25,674 bases of DNA, from IMG/VR virus record IMGVR_UViG_3300047470_000054, positions 1-25,674 of that record. The stretch is one strand, 5' to 3'. The stretch comes from a virus. Numbering within the stretch: the first letter of the stretch is position 1; the number at the start of each line of letters is the position of its first letter. The notes under the pieces are model-generated. The model ran no database searches, was not told the origin of the DNA, and was given only the letters and a program-made list of their open reading frames with translations. A program made the position numbers and the translations under genes. Below are positions 6,156 through 13,158 of this stretch, one piece after another.

Positions 6156-6193
6156 TGTGGGAAACACGCCGTTGTGGGAATTTCTGTGGGGAA
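6156..6193 (+). repeat. Right integrase arm-site cluster (TGTGGGA repeats)
   Basis: Three direct copies: TGTGGGAAA (6156-6164), TGTGGGAA (6173-6180) and TGTGGGGAA (6185-6193), spaced 12-17 nt apart. They match the left cluster at 5924-5990 and complete a P-core-P' arrangement. The last copy ends 24 nt before the next gene start, so integrase binding could interfere with that gene's transcription. Confidence 0.6.
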
Positions 6194-6216
6194 GCACCCA
6201 CCAAAGGAGAACAAAC

Positions 6217-6906
6217 GTGAACGCACTCTCGACCTTCAACTTCAACACCTCGGCCATCCGCGTGGTGACCATCGACGGCAACCCGTGGTTCGTGGCGTCG
6301 GACGTGTGTCGCGTCCTGGGCTTCAAGAACCCCACCGTCTCTCTCAAAGCGCTCGATGCCGATGAGAGGGCTAAGACAGACTTAGGCCCCATCGCTCCGA
6401 CAGCGAACATCATCTCCGAGAGCGGCCTCTACAAACTGGTCATGCGGTCGGACAAGCCGCAGGCCAAACCGTTCCAAGACTGGGTCGCCAAGATCGTCCT
6501 GCCGGCCATCCGCAAGGACGGCGGCTACATCTTCGGCCAGGAGAACATGACGAGCGACGAGTTCGTCCGCGCCGCCAAGAAGTTCGCAGGGCGTAAGCCG
6601 CGCACCGTGGCCGCTGAGGGCACCCTCTGGTACTGCCTTCAGGACCTGATCCCGCCGTCGCTCCTGAAAGACTACAGCCGGGGAGCCTGCTGGACCCGCG
6701 CCTTCGTCCGCACAAACGCCCCCGAGGGTAGCGTGTCAAAGAGGCGCATGACGAACGCCGCAGGCTATCCGTCGCCCACGATAGTCGTGTCTGCAGACGC
6801 GCTGCCGACCGTCCTGACCTACATCACGGGGAAGATGAAAGGCATCGACTTCAGGGCCTCGTGGGCGAAGCTCCCCGAGCCGCTCCAGATGTCGGTCGCT
6901 GCCTGA
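6217..6906 (+). CDS. BRO-N domain antirepressor-like protein
   Basis: 229 aa from GTG 6217, chosen because AAAGGAGAACAAAC precedes it; an upstream ATG at 6157 would run through the arm sites. Residues ~5-100 (IRVVTIDGNPWFVASDVCRV ... SLKALDADER ... VLPAIRKDGGY) are a BRO-N/antirepressor DNA-binding domain. The C-terminal half (EGTLWYCLQDLIPPSLLKDY ... VLTYITGKMKG) is a separate unrecognised domain. In other phages such proteins switch prophages to lytic growth or bind DNA. Its position between attP and the polymerase suits a lysogeny/lysis switch; the target is unknown. Confidence 0.8.
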   Translation: MNALSTFNFNTSAIRVVTIDGNPWFVASDVCRVLGFKNPTVSLKALDADERAKTDLGPIAPTANIISESGLYKLVMRSDKPQAKPFQDWVAKIVLPAIRKDGGYIFGQENMTSDEFVRAAKKFAGRKPRTVAAEGTLWYCLQDLIPPSLLKDYSRGACWTRAFVRTNAPEGSVSKRRMTNAAGYPSPTIVVSADALPTVLTYITGKMKGIDFRASWAKLPEPLQMSVAA

Positions 6907-7190
6907 TGCCTCAGAACCGAATTGGCCTGCACGTCTTGTCCGAGGCGTGTGGCTACTCCTACGCCGAGCTGAAGCTGGCCTTTCACAAGATCATGATGAA
7001 CACGCCCGACGCCGGTCAGGTCGCGATGGACCTCGCCGTCCACATGTCGCGCACCGAGCCAGACGTTTGGCACCTGAGGAGAATTGTTGATGCAGCACGA
7101 CCACCTACTCCAGCGGCAGATCGAGCTGGAGATCGAGATGTCGGGCCTCGGGCGAGATCGCTACCTCACCCGCGTCCGCAAGAACGTTGA
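6906..7190 (+). CDS. Hypothetical protein, 94 aa, overlaps RNA polymerase start
   Basis: ATG 6906 shares a base with the preceding TGA. The first ~60 residues look protein-like (NRIGLHVLSEACGYSYAELK, a helical region), whereas the tail after residue 60 overlaps the polymerase start by about 100 nt and is Arg/Pro-rich like an out-of-frame read. No family recognised. The GAGGAG ribosome site of the polymerase lies within this gene, so the two are translationally coupled. Confidence 0.6.
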   Translation: MPQNRIGLHVLSEACGYSYAELKLAFHKIMMNTPDAGQVAMDLAVHMSRTEPDVWHLRRIVDAARPPTPAADRAGDRDVGPRARSLPHPRPQER

Positions 7191-9585
7191 CAAGGAGCGC
7201 GGCTATGAGACGGATACGGGGCGCTCGATCCTCGAAAGCGTGGTCGGTCCCGTCTCAGCGGGGATCACCCGATTTATCGAAGAGGTGTACTCGGGTCGTC
7301 CTGGGCCGCGCGCCACCGCCGCGAAGCTGATCAAGGACATGGACTACGACGTGGTCTCCTATCTCGCCTGCAGGGCCATCCTCGGGCGCATGATGAAGCC
7401 ACGCTCGCCGGTCCTCCTCACGCTGGCCGTGGCGGTTGCCCGTGCGGTCGAGCTGGAGGCGCGCTTCACCGAGTTCCGCAACAAGGACAAGGATCGGTTC
7501 GACTACGAGCTGCGCAAGCTGTCCGACGACGGTGCGACAGAACAGCACAAGGCTGTGGTCCTCACCTTCGCCATGAGTAAGCACGGCATCCCGTGGGACC
7601 GCTGGAGCCGCGTCGAAATGATGCACCTCGGGATCAAGCTGATCGAGCTGTTCTGCGAGAACACCGGCCTTGCCATGATCCAGGCAGCCCACGAGGGTGG
7701 CGACAAGAATGCCCCCAAGGACCAGTACCTCGTCCACCTCACCGACCGCGCCATGGCGTGGATCGACCAGTCCCTCCGTGGTGGCGAGCATCTGTTCCCC
7801 GACTTCCTGCCGACGCTGATCCCGCCGAAGGATTGGACGGGCATGTCGGGTGGCGGCTATTACACCGAGCTGGATCGGCCCCTGCCGCTGGTCCGTAGGG
7901 CCAACAAGAAGCAGTTCGAGCTGCTGAAGCGGAAGCTGGCCGAGGCGCAGCACAAGTCTGCCCTGCTGAAGAACGTCAACGCCATCCAGCGGACGCCTTG
8001 GCAGATCAACCAGCCCATCCTCGACGTGATGGCCCAACTGGCTAAGTCCAAGGAAGGCATCGCCGGCCTCGTGCCCGGTGACAGCCCCAAGCCGGCAAGA
8101 CCCGAGGGTGTCCCCGAAGACGCCAAGATCATCGACCTTCCGCCGCACCTCCAGCTCGCGTTCAGGGAATGGAAGTGGGCAGCCCGAGACGTCTACTCGC
8201 TCAACCTCCAGCTCCGTCAGGACAGGCTCCATCAGGAGACCCTGCTAGGGCTCGCTGAGCGGTTCCGTGGCGAGCGGGCGATCTACTTCCCCCACAACCT
8301 CGACTTCCGTGGCCGCGCCTATCCGGTGCCGCTGGTCCTGCACCCGCAGGGCAGTGACCCGGTGAAGGCCTTGCTGCGGTTTGCTGAGGGGAAGCCCCTT
8401 GGGCACGGCGGGGAGCGCTGGCTGGCCATCCATGGGGCGAACACGTTCGGGGTCGACAAGGTCTCGTTCGACGAGCGCGTGGCCTGGGTGGCTGACAACG
8501 CCTGGAACATCGTGCAGTGCGCAATGGACCCGTTCGAGAACCGTTGGTGGACCGAGGCTGACAAGCCGTGGTGCTTCCTCGCGTTCTGCTTCGAGTTCCA
8601 CCGTGCCCAGTGTGAGGGTGAGGACTTCGTCTCGCACCTTCCCATCGCCCTCGACGGCTCCTGCAATGGGCTCCAGCACTTCTCTGCCATGCTCCTCGAC
8701 AGTGTCGGCGGGCGGGCGGTGAACCTGATCCCGGCGCTGAAGCCGCAGGACATCTATCAGGTGGTCGCTGACCGTGTGATGGAACAACTGCGTCAAATCG
8801 TCTCCACTGAAGGGACGATTGCAGAAAGGGGACGATGGGCTCACGAATGGCTCACCATGGGGATCGACCGCAAGGTCACCAAGCGCCCGGTCATGGTGCT
8901 GCCCTACGGCGGGACGCCACGGTCGTGCCTGAAGTATGTCGACGAGGCGGTGAAGGCCAAAATCGCGGCAGGCTACAAGCACAACCTGGGCGACGAGCTG
9001 AAGAAGGCCATCGGGTTCCTCGCCAGCATCATCTGGGACAGCATCGGGGACGTGGTCATCGCCGCAAGGGAGGCCATGGGGTGGCTTCAAAAGACGGCCA
9101 GGGCGATGGGGAAGGACAACCTCCCAATCCACTGGACGACGCCCTCTGGCTTCGTGGCCTATCAAAGCTACGTCGACTTCAGCACCCGGCAGATCAGGAC
9201 CCGCATCGCCGGCAAGATGGTCAAGCCTCGCATCTATGAGGAGACTGACCAGATCAACGCCGGCAAGCAGGCCACGTCGATCAGCCCGAACTACGTTCAC
9301 TCCATGGACGCCTCGGCGCTGTTCCTCACGGTCGGGGAGCTGGTCGATCAGGGCATCACAGACTTCGCCATGATCCACGACAGCTATGGCACCCACGCCT
9401 GCAACACGACCAAGTTAGCCACGACCCTACGGGCAGTCTTCGTCCGCATGTATCAAGCCGATCCTCTCGCGGCGTTCCGTGACGAGGTCATTCAATCCAA
9501 TCCCGGCATCGAGCTGGAAGAGCTGCCAAGCAAGGGAGACCTCGACCTCAACCAAATTCTCAAGTCCGACTTCTTCTTCGCCTAG
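7090..9585 (+). CDS. T7-type single-subunit DNA-dependent RNA polymerase
   Basis: 831 aa; ATG 7090 is 8 nt after GAGGAG, with TTG codons at 7084 and 7087 as alternatives. Motifs match T7 gp1: motif A DGSCNGLQHFSAM with Asp522, motif B VTKRPVMVLPYGG with Lys598 and Tyr606, motif C HDSYGTHA with Asp764, and the C-terminus DFFFA corresponding to T7 FAFA. Slightly shorter than T7 (883). It transcribes phage middle and late genes from phage-specific promoters. Its own expression must come from host polymerase or read-through. Confidence 0.97.
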   Translation: MQHDHLLQRQIELEIEMSGLGRDRYLTRVRKNVDKERGYETDTGRSILESVVGPVSAGITRFIEEVYSGRPGPRATAAKLIKDMDYDVVSYLACRAILGRMMKPRSPVLLTLAVAVARAVELEARFTEFRNKDKDRFDYELRKLSDDGATEQHKAVVLTFAMSKHGIPWDRWSRVEMMHLGIKLIELFCENTGLAMIQAAHEGGDKNAPKDQYLVHLTDRAMAWIDQSLRGGEHLFPDFLPTLIPPKDWTGMSGGGYYTELDRPLPLVRRANKKQFELLKRKLAEAQHKSALLKNVNAIQRTPWQINQPILDVMAQLAKSKEGIAGLVPGDSPKPARPEGVPEDAKIIDLPPHLQLAFREWKWAARDVYSLNLQLRQDRLHQETLLGLAERFRGERAIYFPHNLDFRGRAYPVPLVLHPQGSDPVKALLRFAEGKPLGHGGERWLAIHGANTFGVDKVSFDERVAWVADNAWNIVQCAMDPFENRWWTEADKPWCFLAFCFEFHRAQCEGEDFVSHLPIALDGSCNGLQHFSAMLLDSVGGRAVNLIPALKPQDIYQVVADRVMEQLRQIVSTEGTIAERGRWAHEWLTMGIDRKVTKRPVMVLPYGGTPRSCLKYVDEAVKAKIAAGYKHNLGDELKKAIGFLASIIWDSIGDVVIAAREAMGWLQKTARAMGKDNLPIHWTTPSGFVAYQSYVDFSTRQIRTRIAGKMVKPRIYEETDQINAGKQATSISPNYVHSMDASALFLTVGELVDQGITDFAMIHDSYGTHACNTTKLATTLRAVFVRMYQADPLAAFRDEVIQSNPGIELEELPSKGDLDLNQILKSDFFFA

Positions 9586-9625
9586 TTCGTTGCACTGGCG
9601 GGAATATCCCTCCTGTGGCGAATAC

Positions 9626-9646
9626 GGCCTCCACTAGCCCTACGAA
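9626..9646 (+). promoter_or_regulatory. GGCCTCCACTAG motif after the polymerase gene
   Basis: The 82-nt gap after the RNA polymerase holds GGCCTCCACTAGCCCTACG at 9626-9644. It is nearly identical to the sequence at 20632 (GGCCTCCACTAGCACTACG; one mismatch in 19), and GGCCTCCAC recurs at 23626. It lies 24 nt ahead of the gene at 9668. This is the strongest candidate for a promoter of the phage polymerase. Confidence 0.5.
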
Positions 9647-9667
9647 ACATTCATCGAAGGATTTCAC

Positions 9668-9871
9668 ATGAAGCAGAACATCACGATCCGCATGGGTGCT
9701 GCCCATCAGGACATCACCGTGGGCAACGTCAACATCGACCTTGCTGCCGCCTCCAAGACGGATCGATACGAGGTTCGCAAGAGCCTGATCGAGGGCCTGA
9801 AGGGCAACGGCTACTTCGGCAAGAAGGAACAGCGCAAGGCCACCTTCCGCAACCGGAGGGCTGCAGCTTGA
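9668..9871 (+). CDS. Small basic hypothetical protein, 67 aa
   Basis: ATG 9668 with AAGGA upstream; first gene after the polymerase and the CTCCACTA motif. The N-terminus is beta-like (NITIRMGAAHQDITVGNVNI) and the C-terminus strongly basic (GKKEQRKATFRNRRAAA), which suggests nucleic-acid or membrane association. No family recognised. Its position just behind the polymerase is where T7 encodes small host-takeover proteins. Confidence 0.65.
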   Translation: MKQNITIRMGAAHQDITVGNVNIDLAAASKTDRYEVRKSLIEGLKGNGYFGKKEQRKATFRNRRAAA

Positions 9872-9936
9872 CCCTGGGCCTCTGGCTTCTGACTGCCCAG
9901 ATCGTCCTCTGCCTCCTGTCGCTGTGGCTCGCATGA
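9868..9936 (+). CDS. Micro membrane peptide, 22 aa
   Basis: TTG 9868 overlaps the previous TGA and has GGAGGG 7 nt upstream. The entire product is one hydrophobic helix (LGLWLLTAQIVLCLLSLWLA). Its stop overlaps the next ATG (ATGA at 9933-9936). Below normal gene-finding size, but the ribosome site and overlap on both sides argue that it is translated. Confidence 0.45.
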   Translation: MTLGLWLLTAQIVLCLLSLWLA

Positions 9937-10040
9937 GCAAAGGTCACGACTTCGCTGTCGCCCTGATCATTGCCCTGCTGGTCAACCTCCTGGCCATCGA
10001 CGCAGGCGTCATCACCGCGATCTGGTGGTTCTTCTCATGA
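9933..10040 (+). CDS. Micro membrane peptide, 35 aa
   Basis: ATG 9933 overlaps the previous stop. A short polar N-terminus (MSKGHDF) precedes a long hydrophobic span (AVALIIALLVNLLAIDAGVI) and an aromatic end TAIWWFFS. Predicted inner-membrane peptide; unknown function. The ATGA overlap with the following peptide at 10037-10040 continues the chain. Confidence 0.5.
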   Translation: MSKGHDFAVALIIALLVNLLAIDAGVITAIWWFFS

Positions 10041-10129
10041 GCATTGAGGCAGCCACCTCGATCCTCGCGATCTCAATGATCCTCCTCTTCATCTACGCAA
10101 ACTGGAAAGGCCCTGATGCCCAAGCTTAA
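10037..10129 (+). CDS. Micro membrane peptide, 30 aa
   Basis: ATG 10037 overlaps the previous stop. One predicted transmembrane span (ATSILAISMILLFIYANW) with a short polar tail. It ends inside the start region of the gene at 10116. Third in a row of single-helix peptides directly after the phage polymerase unit; function unknown. Confidence 0.5.
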   Translation: MSIEAATSILAISMILLFIYANWKGPDAQA

Positions 10130-10379
10130 CCGTGACGTGCTGAACACGGCGACCCCTCGTGACGTCGCTATGGCAGCCATGACCGTCCTCGACCGACTGC
10201 AGGACTTCCGCCCCGAGATACAGATCATGGGCGCAGCCACAGTCTTCCTCACCCTCGCAGACCACCTCGGCATTCCTGCTCAGGAAGCCTTCACGGTCAC
10301 CAAGAACCTGATCAACGGCGACGACGGCAAGCGAGCCGAGTTCCGTGGCATCGACGCATACATGAAAGGCGAACTGTAA
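10116..10379 (+). CDS. Conserved-looking phage protein, 87 aa
   Basis: ATG 10116 has AAAGG upstream within the previous micro-gene. An all-helical protein: DVLNTATPRDVAMAAMTVLD, then ATVFLTLADHLGIPAQEAFT and a polar C-terminus. This helical layout recalls small unknown proteins of other podophages. No active-site motif. It ends with a TAATG overlap to the next gene. Confidence 0.7.
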   Translation: MPKLNRDVLNTATPRDVAMAAMTVLDRLQDFRPEIQIMGAATVFLTLADHLGIPAQEAFTVTKNLINGDDGKRAEFRGIDAYMKGEL

Positions 10380-10720
10380 TGAGCATCTCCAAGGGCGATA
10401 CCGTCCGTTGCATCAGGACCAACAGCAGCAGCAAGCTGGTCCTCGGCCAAGACTACACAGTCCTCGAAGTCAGAGGCAGCTACATTAGGCTCGTAGGGCT
10501 CTCGGGTTCCTATTACGCCTCGCGCTTCGAGCCGTCGACGAAGGCCAAGGCTGCCCCGTTTGGTCAGGTCCGCTCTGTCACCGTCAACAAGTCCGACATC
10601 CACGATGTTCTGACCCAGTACGTCCGCTTCGGCCTCGGCATCAACGCCACGGTCGAGAAGATCGTCGACAAGTTCCCCGAGGCTGTCGAGCTGGTCCTGA
10701 AGCACGAGGTGGCTGCCTGA
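10379..10720 (+). CDS. Hypothetical protein, SH3-like N-terminus, 113 aa
   Basis: ATG 10379 in a TAATG junction. Residues 1-50 (KGDTVRCIRTNSSSKLVLGQ ... LVGLSGSYYASRFEP) look like a small beta-barrel of the SH3/KOW type common in phages. The C-terminal ~45 residues are helical (SDIHDVLTQYVRFGLGINAT). Function unknown; it is translationally coupled to the RNA ligase-like gene (TGATG). Confidence 0.65.
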   Translation: MSISKGDTVRCIRTNSSSKLVLGQDYTVLEVRGSYIRLVGLSGSYYASRFEPSTKAKAAPFGQVRSVTVNKSDIHDVLTQYVRFGLGINATVEKIVDKFPEAVELVLKHEVAA

Positions 10721-11322
10721 TGGACTTCCAGCCCTTCCCAAAGCTCACCCGGCTGGCCAAGTTCAGCCAGCACTGCACGATCACCGAGAAGATCGACGGC
10801 AGCAACGCCCAGGTCGTGATCCGTCAGGCTCAGGCCGACGACTACGAACATCCTCAGGTCGTCGCCGTGGTCGATGGTCACTCGATCCGCGCCGGCTCCC
10901 GCAGCCGCTGGATCACACCCGGCAAGGAGACCGACAACTTCGGCTTCGCTGGCTGGGTACAGGACAACGCCGTCGAGCTGGCGAAGCTCGGTGCCGGCCA
11001 GCACTTCGGTGAATGGTACGGCGGCAAAATTCAGTGCGGCTACGGTCGCGCCGAGAAGCGCTTCGCCCTGTTCAATACCGACCGCTGGGGCGATCACAAC
11101 CCGAACACGCCGGCTTGCTGCGAAGTGGTGCCGGTCCTCTACAAGGGCGCGTACTCCGATGCAGTGGCCGAAGCTGCCATGGATCACCTCGCTGAGAACG
11201 GCTCCGTCTTGGTGCCCGGGTTCACGAACCCCGAGGGCATCATCGTCTACCTCCGTGGCCCGAAGCTCCTCCTTAAGAAGACCTTCGAGTACGACGGCGG
11301 GAAATGGACGGCAGTAGCATGA
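10720..11322 (+). CDS. RNA ligase-like nucleotidyltransferase
   Basis: 200 aa from ATG 10720. Nucleotidyltransferase motifs in order: motif I TEKIDGSN with the adenylated Lys24, motif III HFGEWYGG (Glu98), motif IIIa KRFALFN, motif IV PEGIIVYL (Glu172), motif V LLLKKTF (Lys186/187). This is the RNA ligase/Rnl2 superfamily; there is no C-terminal OB domain as in DNA ligases. It likely joins nicked RNA, for example cleaved tRNA, or nicked duplexes. No DNA ligase is seen in this window, so a DNA-repair role cannot be excluded. Confidence 0.82.
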   Translation: MDFQPFPKLTRLAKFSQHCTITEKIDGSNAQVVIRQAQADDYEHPQVVAVVDGHSIRAGSRSRWITPGKETDNFGFAGWVQDNAVELAKLGAGQHFGEWYGGKIQCGYGRAEKRFALFNTDRWGDHNPNTPACCEVVPVLYKGAYSDAVAEAAMDHLAENGSVLVPGFTNPEGIIVYLRGPKLLLKKTFEYDGGKWTAVA

Positions 11323-11444
11323 GCCACCTGACCCTCGCCAAACTCCTCTGGAAGCGCGGTCAGCCGCTGCCGGTCGATCTCTACATCAAGCTGACCGATC
11401 AAGGCTTCGACGTCGAAGCACTCGAACGCCACTACTCCGCTTAA
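11319..11444 (+). CDS. Hypothetical protein, 41 aa
   Basis: ATG 11319 overlaps the ligase stop (ATGA). A short helical soluble protein: LTLAKLLWKRGQPLPVDLYI then KLTDQGFDVEALERHYSA. It resembles small T7-like phage proteins that precede the SSB gene, but I do not recognise a family. The CTCCACT motif follows at 11449. Confidence 0.6.
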   Translation: MSHLTLAKLLWKRGQPLPVDLYIKLTDQGFDVEALERHYSA

Positions 11445-11448
11445 ACCC

Positions 11449-11466
11449 CTCCACTCACGAGATAAT
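11449..11466 (+). promoter_or_regulatory. CTCCACT motif before the SSB gene
   Basis: CCCTCCACTCACGAGATAA occupies 11447-11465 in a 27-nt intergenic gap, 17 nt from the SSB start. It shares CTCCACT with the other block-head copies but diverges after it. Candidate promoter or transcript start for the highly expressed SSB; inferred. Confidence 0.35.
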
Positions 11467-11471
11467 TGCAC

Positions 11472-12254
11472 ATGGCATCTGACAAGAAGAAATCCGCTCC
11501 CTCCTTCACCACCCCCCGCGTCGTCTTCGTTTACCCGAAGGTGACCGAGCCCGACTACGGCAACAAGGACTTCCCGAAACCGGACGGCGAATACAGCGTC
11601 AAGGGCAAGATGTCCCTGGCTGCGCTGGAAGAGTTCGCCTCCCGCAAGAACAAAGACGGCGTCACCCTCAACGACCTCTACGAGGAAGCCCGCCGCAATG
11701 CCGAGAAGGCGTTCTCCGAGCTGGCCGTCAAGACCCGCAAGGAGTTCGAGAAGAAGGGCGTCACCGGCCCGGTCATGAACTCGCTGTTCGAGACCCTCTA
11801 CGACAAGGACACCGAGGAAGAGACCGGCGAGGTCTGCCTCAAGTTCACCAAGAAGGCCTCGGGCACGTTCAAGAAGGGTCCGCGCGAAGGCAAGAAGTGG
11901 GCATCGTCGCCCGACATCTATGACGCTCGCGGCAAGAAGATGGTCGGCAAGCTCCCCAACATCTGGGGCGGTTCGGAAGGCAAGATTTCGTTCTCGGTCG
12001 GCACCGACAAGGACGGCAACATCGGCTACTTCATCCCTGGCACCGCCGCCGCTGGCATCAAGCTGCAGTTGAACGGCGTCCAGGTCATCGAGCTGGTCTC
12101 GAACGGCTCCCGCTCCGCTGACAGCCACGGCTTCGGTGAAGAGGAAGGCTACGGCTACGACCCGAGCGAGTTCGCTGAGGAAGAGGAAGGCCAGGACAAG
12201 TCCGACGCCGGCTCGACCGAAGGCGGCAAGTCTGCAGGCGAAGAAGACTTCTAA
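11472..12254 (+). CDS. Single-stranded DNA-binding protein, T7 gp2.5-like
   Basis: 260 aa; ATG 11472 chosen over an in-frame TTG at 11466. The core shows gp2.5-like segments: KVTEPDYGNKDF near the N-terminus, YDARGKKMVGKLPNIWGGSE, and GIKLQLNGVQVIELVS. The last ~45 residues are very acidic (EEEGYGYDPSEFAEEEEGQD) and end in EEDF, the C-terminal tail that in T7 binds the polymerase and primase-helicase. It coats ssDNA during replication and recombination. Length and gene order before endonuclease I match T7. Confidence 0.9.
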   Translation: MASDKKKSAPSFTTPRVVFVYPKVTEPDYGNKDFPKPDGEYSVKGKMSLAALEEFASRKNKDGVTLNDLYEEARRNAEKAFSELAVKTRKEFEKKGVTGPVMNSLFETLYDKDTEEETGEVCLKFTKKASGTFKKGPREGKKWASSPDIYDARGKKMVGKLPNIWGGSEGKISFSVGTDKDGNIGYFIPGTAAAGIKLQLNGVQVIELVSNGSRSADSHGFGEEEGYGYDPSEFAEEEEGQDKSDAGSTEGGKSAGEEDF

Positions 12255-12257
12255 GCC

Positions 12258-12743
12258 TTGGCACGACGCACGTTCCCTAAGCGGACCTCGACGCGGCAGA
12301 TCGCTGTCGCCAAGGGGTTCCGCTCGGGGCTCGAAGATAAGGTGGCAGGGGAATTGGACCTCGCGTCCGTCCCCTACACCTACGAGAGCTTCAAGATCAC
12401 CTACGAGGTTCCTGCCCGACTGGCGAAGTACACACCGGACTTCCGCCTGCTCGGCAACGGCATCATCGTGGAGACCAAGGGGCAGTTCGTTACAGCGGAT
12501 CGCCAGAAGCACCGGCTGATCAAAGAGCAGAACCCGAACCTCGACATCCGGTTCGTCTTCAGCCGCTCAGGCACCCGCATCTCCAAGCAGTCCCAGACCA
12601 CCTACGCCATGTGGTGCGAAACCCAAGGCTTCCTCTACGCGGACAAGTCAATCCCCCAAGCATGGATCGACGAGCCACCGACTTCCGGTCGCGTGGAGGC
12701 ACTGAACGCAATCCTCAACTCCCAATCAAAGGTCAAGAAATGA
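12258..12743 (+). CDS. Endonuclease I, Holliday junction resolvase (T7 gp3-like)
   Basis: 161 aa from TTG 12258, 3 nt after the SSB stop. Catalytic residues align with T7: Glu26 (GLEDKV), Asp61 (YTPDF), Glu72 and Lys74 (IVETKG), with spacings close to T7 E20/D55/E65/K67. It cleaves branched DNA to resolve replication and recombination intermediates before packaging, and can help degrade host DNA. Slightly longer than T7 (149 aa). The non-ATG start follows the pattern of neighbours. Confidence 0.92.
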   Translation: MARRTFPKRTSTRQIAVAKGFRSGLEDKVAGELDLASVPYTYESFKITYEVPARLAKYTPDFRLLGNGIIVETKGQFVTADRQKHRLIKEQNPNLDIRFVFSRSGTRISKQSQTTYAMWCETQGFLYADKSIPQAWIDEPPTSGRVEALNAILNSQSKVKK

Positions 12744-12976
12744 GCATCCTCTCCACCGTCATCAACTTCATCAAGCGCACTCCCTCGACCGCCAAGGCCG
12801 TCGCCGGCTTCAACAAGGCCATCGCTGAGCTGGAGAACGTGGTCGCCCATCACAACGTCAAGGCCGAGCTGCTCGACGCCCAGATCGCCGTGAAGGTCGC
12901 CGCCCAGGTTGCCGCGAAGGAAGCTGCCGCTGACGCCGACAAGATCGCCAAGCGCATCCGCAAGCTGGTCGCCTGA
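12740..12976 (+). CDS. Ala/Lys-rich coiled-coil protein, 78 aa
   Basis: ATG 12740 overlaps the resolvase stop (ATGA). After a short amphipathic start (SILSTVINFIKRTPSTAKAV), residues ~25-75 are a continuous coiled coil (AIAELENVVAHHNVKAELLD ... VAAQVAAKEAAADADKIAKR). No family recognised. It may be structural or a membrane-associated partner of the next small membrane gene. Confidence 0.65.
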   Translation: MSILSTVINFIKRTPSTAKAVAGFNKAIAELENVVAHHNVKAELLDAQIAVKVAAQVAAKEAAADADKIAKRIRKLVA

Positions 12977-12978
12977 TC

Positions 12979-13158
12979 ATGAAGGCTGCCATCATCTTCC
13001 AGCTCACCCTGATCATCGCCGCGCTCGCCGGCTGGGTCATGAACCTGATCGCCGTCATCCACCTCGCCACGGCTGACGCCCCGCTGACCACCATGGGCAT
13101 CATCCGCATCGTCGGCATCCCGGTCGGGGTCATCGGCGCGGTCCTCGGCTGGTTCTGA
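12979..13158 (+). CDS. Two-span membrane protein, 59 aa
   Basis: ATG 12979 two bases after the previous stop. Two hydrophobic segments (IIFQLTLIIAALAGWVMNLI and MGIIRIVGIPVGVIGAVLGW) are separated by a short polar loop (TADAPLTT). Predicted hairpin in the inner membrane. It is not next to the endolysin, so a holin role is less likely; exclusion or replication-membrane tethering are possible. Confidence 0.6.
   Translation: MKAAIIFQLTLIIAALAGWVMNLIAVIHLATADAPLTTMGIIRIVGIPVGVIGAVLGWF

Noticed and set aside
8245-9396. 383-codon minus-strand frame
   Set aside because: Antisense to the RNA polymerase catalytic region; mirror of its codon usage.
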